Source of the DNA: Pseudomonadota bacterium
Lineage (GTDB): Bacteria > Pseudomonadota > Gammaproteobacteria > Steroidobacterales > Steroidobacteraceae
Assembly (NCBI GenBank): GCA_003242275.1
Contig: QGUX01000031.1
Coordinates: forward strand, 1 to 17,867
Direction: 5' to 3'
Length of the DNA: 17,867 nucleotides
Below are positions 1 through 7,121 of this stretch, piece by piece (within the stretch, counting starts at the first letter, position 1; each line of letters starts with the position of its first letter). The notes under the pieces were generated by a model. The model was given only the letters and a program-made list of their open reading frames with translations. It was not told where the DNA came from and made no database searches. The translations under genes and the position numbers were made by a program.

Positions 1-127
1 CCCCAGGGTAAACCCCCAGCCGGGGCCCGACCCGGGCCAGTCCGTCACCCCGGGCCCGCGGCCCGGCTGGCGGCGGATCCCCGGCCAGGCCCCAACCTGC
101 CCGGCCCTGGCCGTGCGGCGCCGCGGT
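1..127. other. Non-coding GC-rich left edge with weak hairpins
   Basis: This stretch lies downstream of the TauE/SafE stop codon and holds no convincing gene. Two short perfect inverted repeats are visible: GGCCCG/CGGGCC at 24-38 with a 3-base loop, and CCGGGCC/GGCCCGG at 50-66 with a 3-base loop. Either could end the minus-strand operon. There is no T-tract, and short hairpins of this kind are expected by chance in DNA this GC-rich, so the terminator reading is weak. Confidence 0.25.
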
Positions 128-877
128 TCAGCCCCCGCGCCACAGCGCGCGGCGGATCAGCTCCAGCGCCACCAGGCTCAGCAGCACGCGGAATACCAGC
201 CTGAACACGTGCTCCGGCACCCGGGTCAGGATGCGGCTGCCCACGCTGGTGCCGGCGTAGCCGGCGGCGACCATCATCAGGATCAGTGGCAGGTACGCCG
301 CGAAGGCGAAGCCCAGCACCACGAACACGATCACCTTGAACAGGTGCTGCAGGGCGTTGAGCGTGGCATGCGTGGCCACCAGTTGGCGGCGATCGGGAAT
401 GCCGCGCACGAACGCCGCCACCAGCGGACCGGCCGCGCCGACCACCATGCCGACCGCCGAGGTCAGCAGGCCGCCCGCGAACTGCACGACGCGGCTGCGG
501 GCGATGAGCTTCGGCTGCGGCATCCAGGTGGTCACCAGCACGAACAGGCCGATGGCGGCCGTGAACCAGCGTTCCGGCAACCACTGCGCGAAGCCGCCGC
601 CGATCACCGAGCCCGCCACCGCGCCCAGTGACACCCAGAGGATGAAGGGCCACTGGATGAAGCGGCGCAGGATCCAGGCGCGCCCGGCATTGCTGCCGAG
701 CTGCACGCAGCCGTGCACGGGCACCACCACCACGGGCGGCAGCACCAGCGTCATGGCGGCGATCATCAGGGAGCCGCCGCCCAGGGAGAACGTGGCGGTG
801 ATCAGCGAGGTGACGAAACTCAGCGCCACCAGAGCCAGCGCCGGCCCTTCACCGAGCCCCGGAGCCAGTTCCAGCAC
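128..877 (-). CDS. TauE/SafE family membrane transporter (sulfite exporter-like)
   Basis: The 249-residue product is almost entirely hydrophobic, with about seven or eight membrane segments separated by short charged loops. The N-terminal segment carries the family-like stretch TATFSLGGGSLMIAAMTLVL, followed by PPVVVVPVHGCVQLGSN. The second half repeats the layout, as expected for the internal duplication of TauE/SafE proteins (about 250 aa). Members move small anions such as sulfite, sulfoacetate or other organosulfur or carboxylate compounds across the inner membrane; the substrate cannot be read from sequence. The start is a GTG directly abutting the TAA stop of the upstream SnoaL-like gene and has no clear ribosome binding site, so translation is probably coupled. 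It is the last gene of the MoaF-like/SnoaL/TauE operon and may import or export a compound handled by the other two proteins. Confidence 0.85.
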   Translation of the reverse strand: MLELAPGLGEGPALALVALSFVTSLITATFSLGGGSLMIAAMTLVLPPVVVVPVHGCVQLGSNAGRAWILRRFIQWPFILWVSLGAVAGSVIGGGFAQWLPERWFTAAIGLFVLVTTWMPQPKLIARSRVVQFAGGLLTSAVGMVVGAAGPLVAAFVRGIPDRRQLVATHATLNALQHLFKVIVFVVLGFAFAAYLPLILMMVAAGYAGTSVGSRILTRVPEHVFRLVFRVLLSLVALELIRRALWRGG

Positions 878-1606
878 TTACGCCAGCGCGTCCGGCCCCT
901 GCGCGTCGCGGGGATAGGGCACCGAGAGCCGCGGCACTTCGATGGACACCGCGTAGGAGCGACCCACGCGCCAGTCCGCGCGCACCCGGGTGTCGTACTC
1001 AAGCCTGGCGATCTTCCAGCGGCCGGCATCGTCCTTCACGTAGCGGACGCGATAGTGCCCGCCTTCCCACCATGTGCGCACACCCTCGCCGTGCAGGCGC
1101 GCCATGCTGGCCAGCGAGGACTGCGATTCCAGCGGCATGCCCGCCTGGATGGAGTATGGGAACACCGCGGTGGCCGACCAGCGGTCGGCGGCCACCTCCA
1201 CCTGGTCGAGCCGCTGCGCGGCCTCGAGCTCAAAGCCCGGCGCCGCCGGCATGCTCGTGCCTGCCTTGCGCGAGGGCAGGTGCTCGCGGAAGAAGCGGCT
1301 CACGCCTTGCCCGCGGCCGCGGAAGATGCCGCCGTTGAAGCGCACCTCGGCGTCGGCGGTGAACAGTGCGACCACCTCGTCGTACCGGCCCCTGTCGACG
1401 GCCTCCTGGAACTGCTGGTGCAGGCGGCGCAGCTCCTTTTCCTCCTCGAGCAGCGCGGCGCGCAGTGCCGCGTCATCGGCGCCGGCGGAACTGCCGACCG
1501 CCGTCGCCGAAGCCACCACGGCGGACATCCCCGCGCCCATCTTCCAGATGAACGACCGTCGTCCCGTATCGGCCGTCTCCGGCCGGTTGCTGTCAACGCC
1601 CTTCAT
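878..1606 (-). CDS. TAT-exported SnoaL/NTF2-like protein
   Basis: The 242-residue protein begins with a twin-arginine signal: R16-R17 in GRRSFIWK, then a small-residue hydrophobic stretch ending near SSAGA. The mature part starts with a charged helix (LLEEEKELRRLHQQFQEAVD), followed by DEVVALFTADAEVRFNGGIF and a C-terminal strand region (YRVRYVKDDAGRWKIARLEY). This is the pattern of a SnoaL-like/NTF2 cone fold, used for small isomerases, hydratases and binding proteins; no specific activity can be assigned. The ATG overlaps the stop of the MoaF-like gene as TGATG and is preceded by GGGAGGA six bases upstream. The large in-frame open stretch upstream of this ATG lies over the MoaF-like gene and is not part of the protein. 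Sharing an operon with a MoaF-like protein and a transporter suggests a periplasmic role in the same pathway. Confidence 0.8.
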   Translation of the reverse strand: MKGVDSNRPETADTGRRSFIWKMGAGMSAVVASATAVGSSAGADDAALRAALLEEEKELRRLHQQFQEAVDRGRYDEVVALFTADAEVRFNGGIFRGRGQGVSRFFREHLPSRKAGTSMPAAPGFELEAAQRLDQVEVAADRWSATAVFPYSIQAGMPLESQSSLASMARLHGEGVRTWWEGGHYRVRYVKDDAGRWKIARLEYDTRVRADWRVGRSYAVSIEVPRLSVPYPRDAQGPDALA

Positions 1607-3396
1607 CACACGTCCTCCCGCTTGCGCGGCCCGTAGAAATGGGCGATGTCGAACTTGCCGATGTGGCGGCCGATGGCGCCCACCACGCCCAGCGTCACGC
1701 CGCGCTCGCCCCCGTTGAAGCTGAAGCCGCAGTCGTGCGAGATGTTGGTGTTGATCAGCTCCACCATCTGCGCGCCGTTGCAGGCTTCCTCGCACTGGCA
1801 GAACAGGTACACGCCCGGCCTGAGCTTCACGTAGATGCAGGGCGAGCACCACTGCGAACCCATGGTCTGGTTGGCCGTGAAGATGGTCCACGACATCGAG
1901 TGCGGCGAGGTATACAGGTGCATCGAGGTCATCTGGTCGGAGTACGTCCACGACCAGGCATGGCCCACCAGCTCGTCGGTGAAGTGGTGGCGCAGGTACA
2001 GGGGCGCCTCGATGCCCTCCATCTCGACCACGCCGAACAGCGCCCTGTAGGTGGTCTCGTTGCCGTAGTAGGGCGTACCCATGTGCGACTCGATGCTGGT
2101 GGCGAGGCCGTTGGTGAAGTCCACCGCCACCTGCACGCTGGCGCGCGGCCTGCTGCCCGGGATGATGTGGCTGAACCAGGCGAGGTTGGTGTCGCCCTCG
2201 TAGCAGCGGTACTCGACCTCGTGCCAGACATTGTCGCGGCGGTCGCGGAACTGCAACCGGAACTTGTCGCTGACGCGGTAGTCGCGCACCGGCCCGTCGT
2301 CGAGCCGCACGGTGAAGGTCTTGCCGACCAGGATGTCCGAGAACGGCAGGTTGTTGCCGGACATGGCCACCTGCGGCGCCACGTCCTCGGAACCGGCCAC
2401 GCCGAAGGTCACGGTACGCCGTTCGGCCGCCTCGTGCACTTCCTCGTCGGTCATCTTGCGGAACGTGCGCACCGGGCGGTAGGCCACGCGCGCGCCCTTG
2501 GCCGGCGGCTGCCCGCCGGCACTTGCGGCGAACATGGGCACCTTGCCGTGCTCGTCGAAGGGCTCGAGGTAGGCGAGCTGGCCGACCACCCTGCCCGCGC
2601 CGCGGAACATGTAGTACTCGAGCTCGTCGCGCTCGTTGAAGCCCAGCCGCACGCCCACCTGCTTCAGGTCGTAGAGGTCCGCCGCGAAGCAGGTATGGAT
2701 GCCCGAGAACTCGCACTCGGTGCGGTCGTAGAGGAAGTGGCGGTCGTCCACCAGCACGTAGTCCGAGGGCGCCACCCAGCTCAGCTGGTCGGCATGGCGG
2801 GTGAGCTCGACGAAGTTGGTGTTGGCCACCGAGGCGTACAGTTCCAGGGTCTCGATGCCGGTGTCCTGCTTCCAGTACAGGCCCTTGCCGCAGATGCGGT
2901 TGGTGTAATGGTGCAGGTTCTCCGGCGCGGGCTTGCCCGTGTCCACGTAGCCGAACCAGATTTGCCGCTGCGCCTCGCGGTCGTCGAGCGTGAACTCGTT
3001 GGGCCGGCCGGCGTTCTGCTTGATGCCGCTGGAGAACCACACCTCGAACACCGTGGCCAGGTTGGTGCCCTGGTCGATGAAGACGTTGTAGCCCTTCTGC
3101 TCGGCCGGGATCATGTGCGAGAAGAACACGATGTTGTTCAGCGCCAGTTCGCCATAACCCACGTTCACCTGCCGCCCGTTCTCGCGCAGCGTCAGCCTGC
3201 GGTCGGTGCCGAAGCGGTACTCGAGCACCGGGCCGCCGTCCTTCGTGACGATTTTCAGCGTCCTGCCGGCCAGCACGTTGGTGAAGCCCGATGCGCAGGT
3301 CGGCCCCGCCTCCGTGGCACGCAACTTCTCCCCGATCTGCTGCCTGGTGAGCCTGGTGTACTCGTACCGGTGCATCGGTATACGCATTGGGCGCAT
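1606..3396 (-). CDS. Double-length MoaF-like protein (tandem duplication)
   Basis: The 596-residue protein has two similar halves. Residues 42-121 (LAGRTLKIV, then LNNIVFFSHMIP and GTNLATVFEVWF) match 356-439 (LVGKTFTVRL, NLAWFSHIIP, TNGLATSIESHM). Residues 144-273 (RQIWFGYVDTGKPAPENLHH ... LELYASVANTNFVEL) match 449-581 (YRALFGVVEMEGIEAPLYLR ... MHLYTSPHSMSWTIF). Each half resembles a MoaF protein, a lipocalin-like two-domain family of about 260-280 residues. Despite the common name 'molybdenum cofactor biosynthesis F', as I recall moaF was described in the Klebsiella monoamine regulon, and no Moco genes are nearby. The C-terminal half has a cysteine cluster (C517, C520, C533, C535, C539). 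No signal peptide is evident, so it is probably cytoplasmic. The chosen ATG has GAGGGAG just upstream; an open extension to 3609 lacks such support. It leads the operon with the SnoaL-like and TauE genes. Confidence 0.75.
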   Translation of the reverse strand: MRPMRIPMHRYEYTRLTRQQIGEKLRATEAGPTCASGFTNVLAGRTLKIVTKDGGPVLEYRFGTDRRLTLRENGRQVNVGYGELALNNIVFFSHMIPAEQKGYNVFIDQGTNLATVFEVWFSSGIKQNAGRPNEFTLDDREAQRQIWFGYVDTGKPAPENLHHYTNRICGKGLYWKQDTGIETLELYASVANTNFVELTRHADQLSWVAPSDYVLVDDRHFLYDRTECEFSGIHTCFAADLYDLKQVGVRLGFNERDELEYYMFRGAGRVVGQLAYLEPFDEHGKVPMFAASAGGQPPAKGARVAYRPVRTFRKMTDEEVHEAAERRTVTFGVAGSEDVAPQVAMSGNNLPFSDILVGKTFTVRLDDGPVRDYRVSDKFRLQFRDRRDNVWHEVEYRCYEGDTNLAWFSHIIPGSRPRASVQVAVDFTNGLATSIESHMGTPYYGNETTYRALFGVVEMEGIEAPLYLRHHFTDELVGHAWSWTYSDQMTSMHLYTSPHSMSWTIFTANQTMGSQWCSPCIYVKLRPGVYLFCQCEEACNGAQMVELINTNISHDCGFSFNGGERGVTLGVVGAIGRHIGKFDIAHFYGPRKREDV

Positions 3397-3602
3397 CGTT
3401 CTCCCTCTTTCGTTCGAGTGTTCTTCAAGTGACTGGCTGGCCTGGCCGCCGCCCGGCCGGCGCGCGGCACCGGCATGACCGCGAGGATAGACAGCGCGGG
3501 AGCGCTTTTCCATCGCGTCACCGGCCGCCGCATAATCGGCGCGTACCCACTTTGCGCCGCATCCGTCCGGCCTGCGGGCGGGACCTGCGGCAAGGAGATG
3601 CC
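3397..3602. promoter_or_regulatory. Divergent intergenic region with overlapping promoter candidates
   Basis: This 206-base gap separates the minus-strand MoaF-like operon from the plus-strand secreted protein. On the plus strand, TTTCCA (3507-3512) and CATAAT (3531-3536) sit 18 bases apart and would start transcription about 60 bases before the ATG at 3603. On the minus strand, TGGAAA (3512-3507) and TATCCT (3489-3484) sit 17 bases apart and would serve the MoaF-like operon. The two -35 candidates occupy the same six bases, so the promoters would be mutually exclusive. Each hexamer matches the sigma-70 consensus at four or five of six positions. These are pattern matches only. Confidence 0.4.
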
Positions 3603-4064
3603 ATGGCAAGGATCATCCTGCTGCTTGCGCTCGCGTGGCCGCTGGCGGCCCCGGCCCAGGACAGCTTCCAGCTCGCGAGGCTGGAACAGGACGTCCGCCA
3701 GCTGCAGCGGGAAGTGCAGGTCCTCACCCAGCTGGTGGACCAGCTGCGTGCGCGGGCGGACGCGCCCGGGCCACTGCCCCCCGCGCAGCCCATCCTGCCC
3801 CGGCAGTCTCCATTCCCGGCCCCGCCCCGCACCGATGAATCCCTGCCCCGCTGGGTCGACGCCGCGCGGTGGCGCGGCATCCGGCCCGGCATGAGCGAAC
3901 TGGAAGTGGTCGGCGAGCTGGGTCCGCCCACTTCCACCCGCGTCGAAGACCCGCAGCGCACCCTGCTGTATGCGCTCGAGATCGGACCGGGCGCCTTCCT
4001 CGCAGGCAGCGTCACGCTGCGCGACCATGCGGTGACGTCAGTGGAGATTCCCGTCCTCAAGTAG
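3603..4064 (+). CDS. Secreted coiled-coil protein with BamE/SmpA-like C-terminus
   Basis: The 153-residue protein has a short Sec signal peptide ([18 protein letters not shown]) without a lipobox cysteine. A charged heptad-like segment follows ([20 protein letters not shown], about residues 20-50), then a proline-rich linker (about 54-75). The C-terminal part contains [20 protein letters not shown] and a terminal strand pair ending [15 protein letters not shown]. The GM-S-E-x-V-x-x-LG-x-P pattern is typical of the BamE/SmpA-OmlA fold, found in small envelope proteins that bind partners at the outer membrane. The ATG has AAGGAG five bases upstream. It is divergent from the MoaF-like operon and lies before the lipoprotein/DUF6152 group, separated from it by a hairpin and repeat region. 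A periplasmic scaffold or assembly role is an inference from the fold. Confidence 0.7.
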   Translation: MARIILLLALAWPLAAPAQDSFQLARLEQDVRQLQREVQVLTQLVDQLRARADAPGPLPPAQPILPRQSPFPAPPRTDESLPRWVDAARWRGIRPGMSELEVVGELGPPTSTRVEDPQRTLLYALEIGPGAFLAGSVTLRDHAVTSVEIPVLK

Positions 4065-4101
4065 GGACAGGACCTGTCCGCCTGCTGTCCACGGACTGTC
4101 C
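4065..4101. promoter_or_regulatory. Three CTGTCC direct repeats at 11-bp period (PhoB/OmpR-like operator candidate)
   Basis: CTGTCC occurs at 4074-4079, 4085-4090 and 4096-4101, exactly 11 bases apart, placing the copies on one helix face. PhoB boxes are 7-bp CTGTCAT-type repeats with the same 11-bp period, so this resembles an operator for an OmpR/PhoB-family regulator. The first copy also pairs with GGACAG at 4065-4070 to form an inverted repeat immediately after the stop codon of the preceding gene, which could act as a hairpin. The site lies about 100 bases before the start of the 506-residue lipoprotein. Regulator and function are inferred. Confidence 0.45.
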
Positions 4102-4201
4102 AGCGGACGCGCCGCCATCACCGCGAGGCCCGCAGGCCCGGCCGCCGCAGCGGCACGCCCATTGCAGTACCGCAGGGAGGCAATGGGGCAAGGAGGCCCG
4201 G

Positions 4202-5722
4202 ATGACACCTCGTATCCGATCGCCCAGGCTCGCCTGCGGCGCGCTGGCCGTGGCCATGCTGACCGTCGCGGCCTGCACCAGGACGCCTGGGAACGTTCCG
4301 CCCAGCAAGTGGCGTGGCGCACCACTCGCCGTCCCGCAGACCTCGGTGGTCGAGGAGCTGCTGGCCGCATGGAAACCCCTGGAGGGTCTTCCGGAGGAGG
4401 AGTTCCTGCGCCGGGCCGGCGAAGCCACGCAGCGCATTCGGCTCGATTTCATCTCGAGCGCACCCATCGTGGGACCGGCCGAGCTGGTCCAACCGGGCGT
4501 GGAACCACTGCGGCTGGGTTCGGCCTGGAACGGTGATGTACCCGAGGGCATCGAACCGCTGCCCGTGGACCTGTTCACCTCGAAGGACTTCTACAAGGAC
4601 CGCGAACTGTGGAGCGACCGTCGGTACTGGCGCTGCAACAGCCCGATGGGCATCGAGATCCAGCGCGGCAACTACAACAATGGCGGTTCGGCCCCGCCCG
4701 TGATCGGCGATGACCCGCCGCGCACCGCGGCCTGGGGCTACTGCGACCGGGACTATCCGCGCGAGGCCATCGTCAGTCCCTATCCATTCGCCACCGCGCG
4801 TGAACACTACGAGGCGCTGCTCGAGGAGGCACGCGCACGGGGCGGCCCGACGAAGCACACGCCGGCCACGTTGCCCGATCTCACCGGCCAGTACGCGCCG
4901 CCCGATCCCTTCGAGGACTGGTATGCCATGCGCCTGGCGGTGCAGGTTCCCACCGTGCTCTCGCTGCTCACGCCCGAGTACCAGCAGCGCCTGGTGCAGG
5001 ACCTGTATCACCAGGGAAACACCGGCGTGTCGCACTGGCCGGCAGCCTACTGCTGGCCCGAGGGTTTCATGCGGCGCTGGCACTCCGCTGCCGTGAATTC
5101 GCCGCACCAGGTCATCGCCACCCCGCAACTGGTGCAGATCATGGCCGGCGTGGCCAGGAACTTCATTACCAACGTGCACGTGGGCGCGGAGTTCAGGTTC
5201 ACCGGCGAGGTGCCCTTCCTCGACCAGCCAGTCCCGCACTGGTACGGCGACACCATCGGCTTCTGGGACGGCGACGTGCTGGTCACCTGGACCTCGAACG
5301 TGCAGCCCTGGACCGTGCACGGCAGCTTCGAGTTCTCCGGAAAGATGCAGACCGTGGAGATCTACACGCCCTGGCGGGACGAGGCCGGACACATCGCCGG
5401 CCTGCACCATGAAGCCGTGTTCTACGACCCCGAGGCGCTGGTGGAACCGATCCGCATCGTGCGGCGCCACCTGAAGTTCACGGAACGGCTGGTGGCGCCC
5501 CCGCCTCCCGAAGCGCACTTCCATTACGTGGAATGCATACCCACGCTGCTGCCCGTGGAGGGACGGCAGAAGCCGGTGTCGGCCGGCGAGGTCGTGAGCT
5601 ACGAAATGCCCGACCTGTTCGAACGCCCCTGGGCACGCCTGTGGGAAGAGCATTTCGAGCAGCACATGCAGCGGCCGTCCGGTGGTGACCTCTTCAGTCT
5701 GGAAGACAGGAGCGGACAATGA
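4202..5722 (+). CDS. Uncharacterised 506-aa lipoprotein of the DUF6152 neighbourhood
   Basis: The protein starts with a lipoprotein signal: [11 protein letters not shown] with the lipobox VAAC and acylated Cys25, so it is predicted to sit at the envelope. I do not recognise a named family for the whole chain. The C-terminal part, from about residue 260, contains AYCWPEGF, then a strand-rich core with [18 protein letters not shown] (about 349-366), [14 protein letters not shown] and [18 protein letters not shown]. The same order of motifs occurs in the 242-aa lipoprotein two genes downstream, so the two are paralogous in this core. The N-terminal 250 residues are extra and contain [20 protein letters not shown] and an RGNYNNGG stretch. 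The ATG is preceded by AAGGAGG with a 5-base gap. Its stop overlaps the start of the DUF6152 gene (ATGA), so the two are translationally coupled. Enzymatic activity is unknown. Confidence 0.75.
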   Translation: MTPRIRSPRLACGALAVAMLTVAACTRTPGNVPPSKWRGAPLAVPQTSVVEELLAAWKPLEGLPEEEFLRRAGEATQRIRLDFISSAPIVGPAELVQPGVEPLRLGSAWNGDVPEGIEPLPVDLFTSKDFYKDRELWSDRRYWRCNSPMGIEIQRGNYNNGGSAPPVIGDDPPRTAAWGYCDRDYPREAIVSPYPFATAREHYEALLEEARARGGPTKHTPATLPDLTGQYAPPDPFEDWYAMRLAVQVPTVLSLLTPEYQQRLVQDLYHQGNTGVSHWPAAYCWPEGFMRRWHSAAVNSPHQVIATPQLVQIMAGVARNFITNVHVGAEFRFTGEVPFLDQPVPHWYGDTIGFWDGDVLVTWTSNVQPWTVHGSFEFSGKMQTVEIYTPWRDEAGHIAGLHHEAVFYDPEALVEPIRIVRRHLKFTERLVAPPPPEAHFHYVECIPTLLPVEGRQKPVSAGEVVSYEMPDLFERPWARLWEEHFEQHMQRPSGGDLFSLEDRSGQ

Positions 5723-6216
5723 TCCCAATGCAGGAAATGAAGGTGCTGCGGCCAGTGCTCGCCGGCATGCTGGTACTGTCCCTGGCCGCGACGGTGCATG
5801 CGCACCACTCCTTCTCGGGCTACGACCAGAAGCGCGTCCTGGTGATCACGGGCGTCGTGCGCTCGTTCAAGCCGCACGCCAACCATGTCGAGTTCGTGAT
5901 CTCGCCGCTGAATGCCGCCCACACCGGCCTTGCCCAGGACGAGGCCGGCAACAACCTCAACTGGCAGGTGGAGCTGGAATACGGGGCCGCGCTCGCGGCG
6001 CGCAACGAGGGGATCACGACCAGCACGTTCAAGCCCGGCGCGGTGGTCAGCGTCGCCCTGCATCCCATGGTCAATGGCGATCGCAAGGGCACGCGCACCG
6101 GCGCCATCTACCGTTGCCCCGACCAGAAGCTGCCGAAGCCCGGCCAGCATTGCGACTCGGTGGAGGGGCACATCGTGCACGGCAACGGCCCGCTGAAGGC
6201 GCCGACGGAGCCCTGA
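5719..6216 (+). CDS. DUF6152 family secreted protein
   Basis: The 165-residue protein has a Sec signal peptide ([12 protein letters not shown]) followed directly by AHHSFSGYD, the family hallmark at the mature N-terminus of DUF6152 proteins. A small strand-rich domain follows: [20 protein letters not shown], a fold otherwise seen with the pattern G-x-V-x-x-x-x-x-x-NPH. The adjacent histidines (29-30) at the predicted mature N-terminus could bind a metal, but this is speculation. The function of the family is not established. The start overlaps the previous stop by four bases and has AGGAG six bases upstream. It sits between two paralogous lipoproteins, which suggests an envelope complex or shared pathway. 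Confidence 0.8.
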   Translation: MIPMQEMKVLRPVLAGMLVLSLAATVHAHHSFSGYDQKRVLVITGVVRSFKPHANHVEFVISPLNAAHTGLAQDEAGNNLNWQVELEYGAALAARNEGITTSTFKPGAVVSVALHPMVNGDRKGTRTGAIYRCPDQKLPKPGQHCDSVEGHIVHGNGPLKAPTEP

Positions 6217-6355
6217 AGCAGCGCGCCTGGATTCCCCGCGGGGCCTACTGCAGGCCGGGCGGCACGCCGCCGGGCGCAACCCGCGGTCGCTCGTCGTAGT
6301 ATTTGCCCAAAGAACGACCGCCGCCGGCACGGGCCGGCGCCAACGGAGGGGAAAC
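6217..6355 (+). promoter_or_regulatory. Intergenic leader with hairpins before the 242-aa lipoprotein
   Basis: This 139-base gap has a small hairpin GGCCT/AGGCC (6242-6256), a -10-like TAGTAT (6297-6302) in a locally less GC-rich stretch, and a 7-bp stem CGCCGGC/GCCGGCG (6322-6328 and 6333-6339) ending six bases before the GGAGGGG ribosome binding site. No good -35 is seen. The second hairpin could modulate access to the ribosome binding site; this is inference. Confidence 0.25.
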
Positions 6356-7084
6356 ATGCTTCGACTGCGCCTTGCGGCCCTGGCCGCGCCCTTGATCCTC
6401 GCTGCCTGTGCCAGGCCCGGGCCTTCGGTCCCGGCCCCCACCGGCCTCTGGACCATGGACCCGAACGGCCGCGCCGGCGCATCGCTGAACGGCGTGGGCA
6501 ATTTCCAGGAGACCGCGCCGTTCACCGCCGAGGCACGCGCCAAGGTGGCCGAGTACCAGGCGCTGGTAGAGGGCACCGGCGACACACCGGGTGGCTTCTG
6601 CGTGCCCCACGGCGTGCCCCTGGCCGTGTTCCTGGGCGGCGGCTACCCAGTGGAATTCATCCAGCGGCCCGAGCAGCTCACGATCATCTACGAGACGCAC
6701 AACGAGGTGCGGCGCGTGTTCCTCGACGGACGCCACATCGATCCCGAGGACATCCTGCCCAGCCGGGGCGGCACGTCGTGGGGACACTGGGAAGGCAACA
6801 CGCTGGTGGTCGAAACCATCGGCCTGGCGCAATCCGTCGACATCCCGACCATCGTCAGCGAGGAAGCCAGGGTCATCGAGCGCTACACGCCCTTCGAGCG
6901 CGACGGCCTGAAGCGCCTGAAGGTCGAGGTCACCATCGAGGACCCGCGCTTCTATACCGAACCGGTCACGCTGGAGCGCGAGTACACCGAGCTGGTCGAG
7001 GGACGCATGCTCGACTACAACTGCGTGGAGCCGTTCTGGCTGGACCACCTGGAGGAGCTGCGCGCCGCCAGGAGCAGGCGCTGA
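6356..7084 (+). CDS. Uncharacterised 242-aa lipoprotein, paralogue of the 506-aa protein
   Basis: A lipoprotein signal is clear: MLRLRLAALAAPLILAAC with lipobox LAAC and Cys18. The mature part has CVPHGVPLAV, then VEFIQRPEQLTIIYE, FLDGRHIDPEDILPSRGG, SWGHWEGNTLVVETIGLA (about residues 140-157), ARVIERYTPFERDGLKRL and DPRFYTEPVTLEREY. The G-x-W-(D/E)-G-(D/N)-x-LV core and the order of flanking motifs match the C-terminal region of the 506-aa lipoprotein upstream. Proteins with this core are commonly annotated as hypothetical in proteobacteria rich in catabolic genes; no activity is known to me. The ATG has GGAGGGG four bases upstream. Likely role: periplasm-facing, membrane-anchored binding or processing of the compound handled by the DUF6152 group and the adjacent amidohydrolase. 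Confidence 0.7.
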   Translation: MLRLRLAALAAPLILAACARPGPSVPAPTGLWTMDPNGRAGASLNGVGNFQETAPFTAEARAKVAEYQALVEGTGDTPGGFCVPHGVPLAVFLGGGYPVEFIQRPEQLTIIYETHNEVRRVFLDGRHIDPEDILPSRGGTSWGHWEGNTLVVETIGLAQSVDIPTIVSEEARVIERYTPFERDGLKRLKVEVTIEDPRFYTEPVTLEREYTELVEGRMLDYNCVEPFWLDHLEELRAARSRR

Positions 7085-7121
7085 GCGGGTGCGCGTTACC
7101 GGCCTGGGGCACAATAGGCCC

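Noticed and set aside
878..3040. A 720-residue reading that would fuse a long N-terminal part to the SnoaL-like protein.
   Set aside because: The added part lies over the MoaF-like gene in another frame and is Arg/Gly-rich noise. The TGATG overlap, GGGAGGA site and TAT signal fix the start at 1606.
1606..3396. Assigning the MoaF-like protein to molybdenum cofactor biosynthesis.
   Set aside because: No other Moco genes or molybdoenzymes are in the window, and the MoaF name is, as far as I recall, linked to a monoamine regulon. The function is left open.
1639..3432. A 597-codon open frame on the plus strand opposite the MoaF-like gene.
   Set aside because: Its translation is low-complexity (rich in H, V, A, G, R) with no domain, and it mirrors a gene with clear conserved blocks, ribosome binding site and operon context. 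Long antisense frames are expected at this G+C content.
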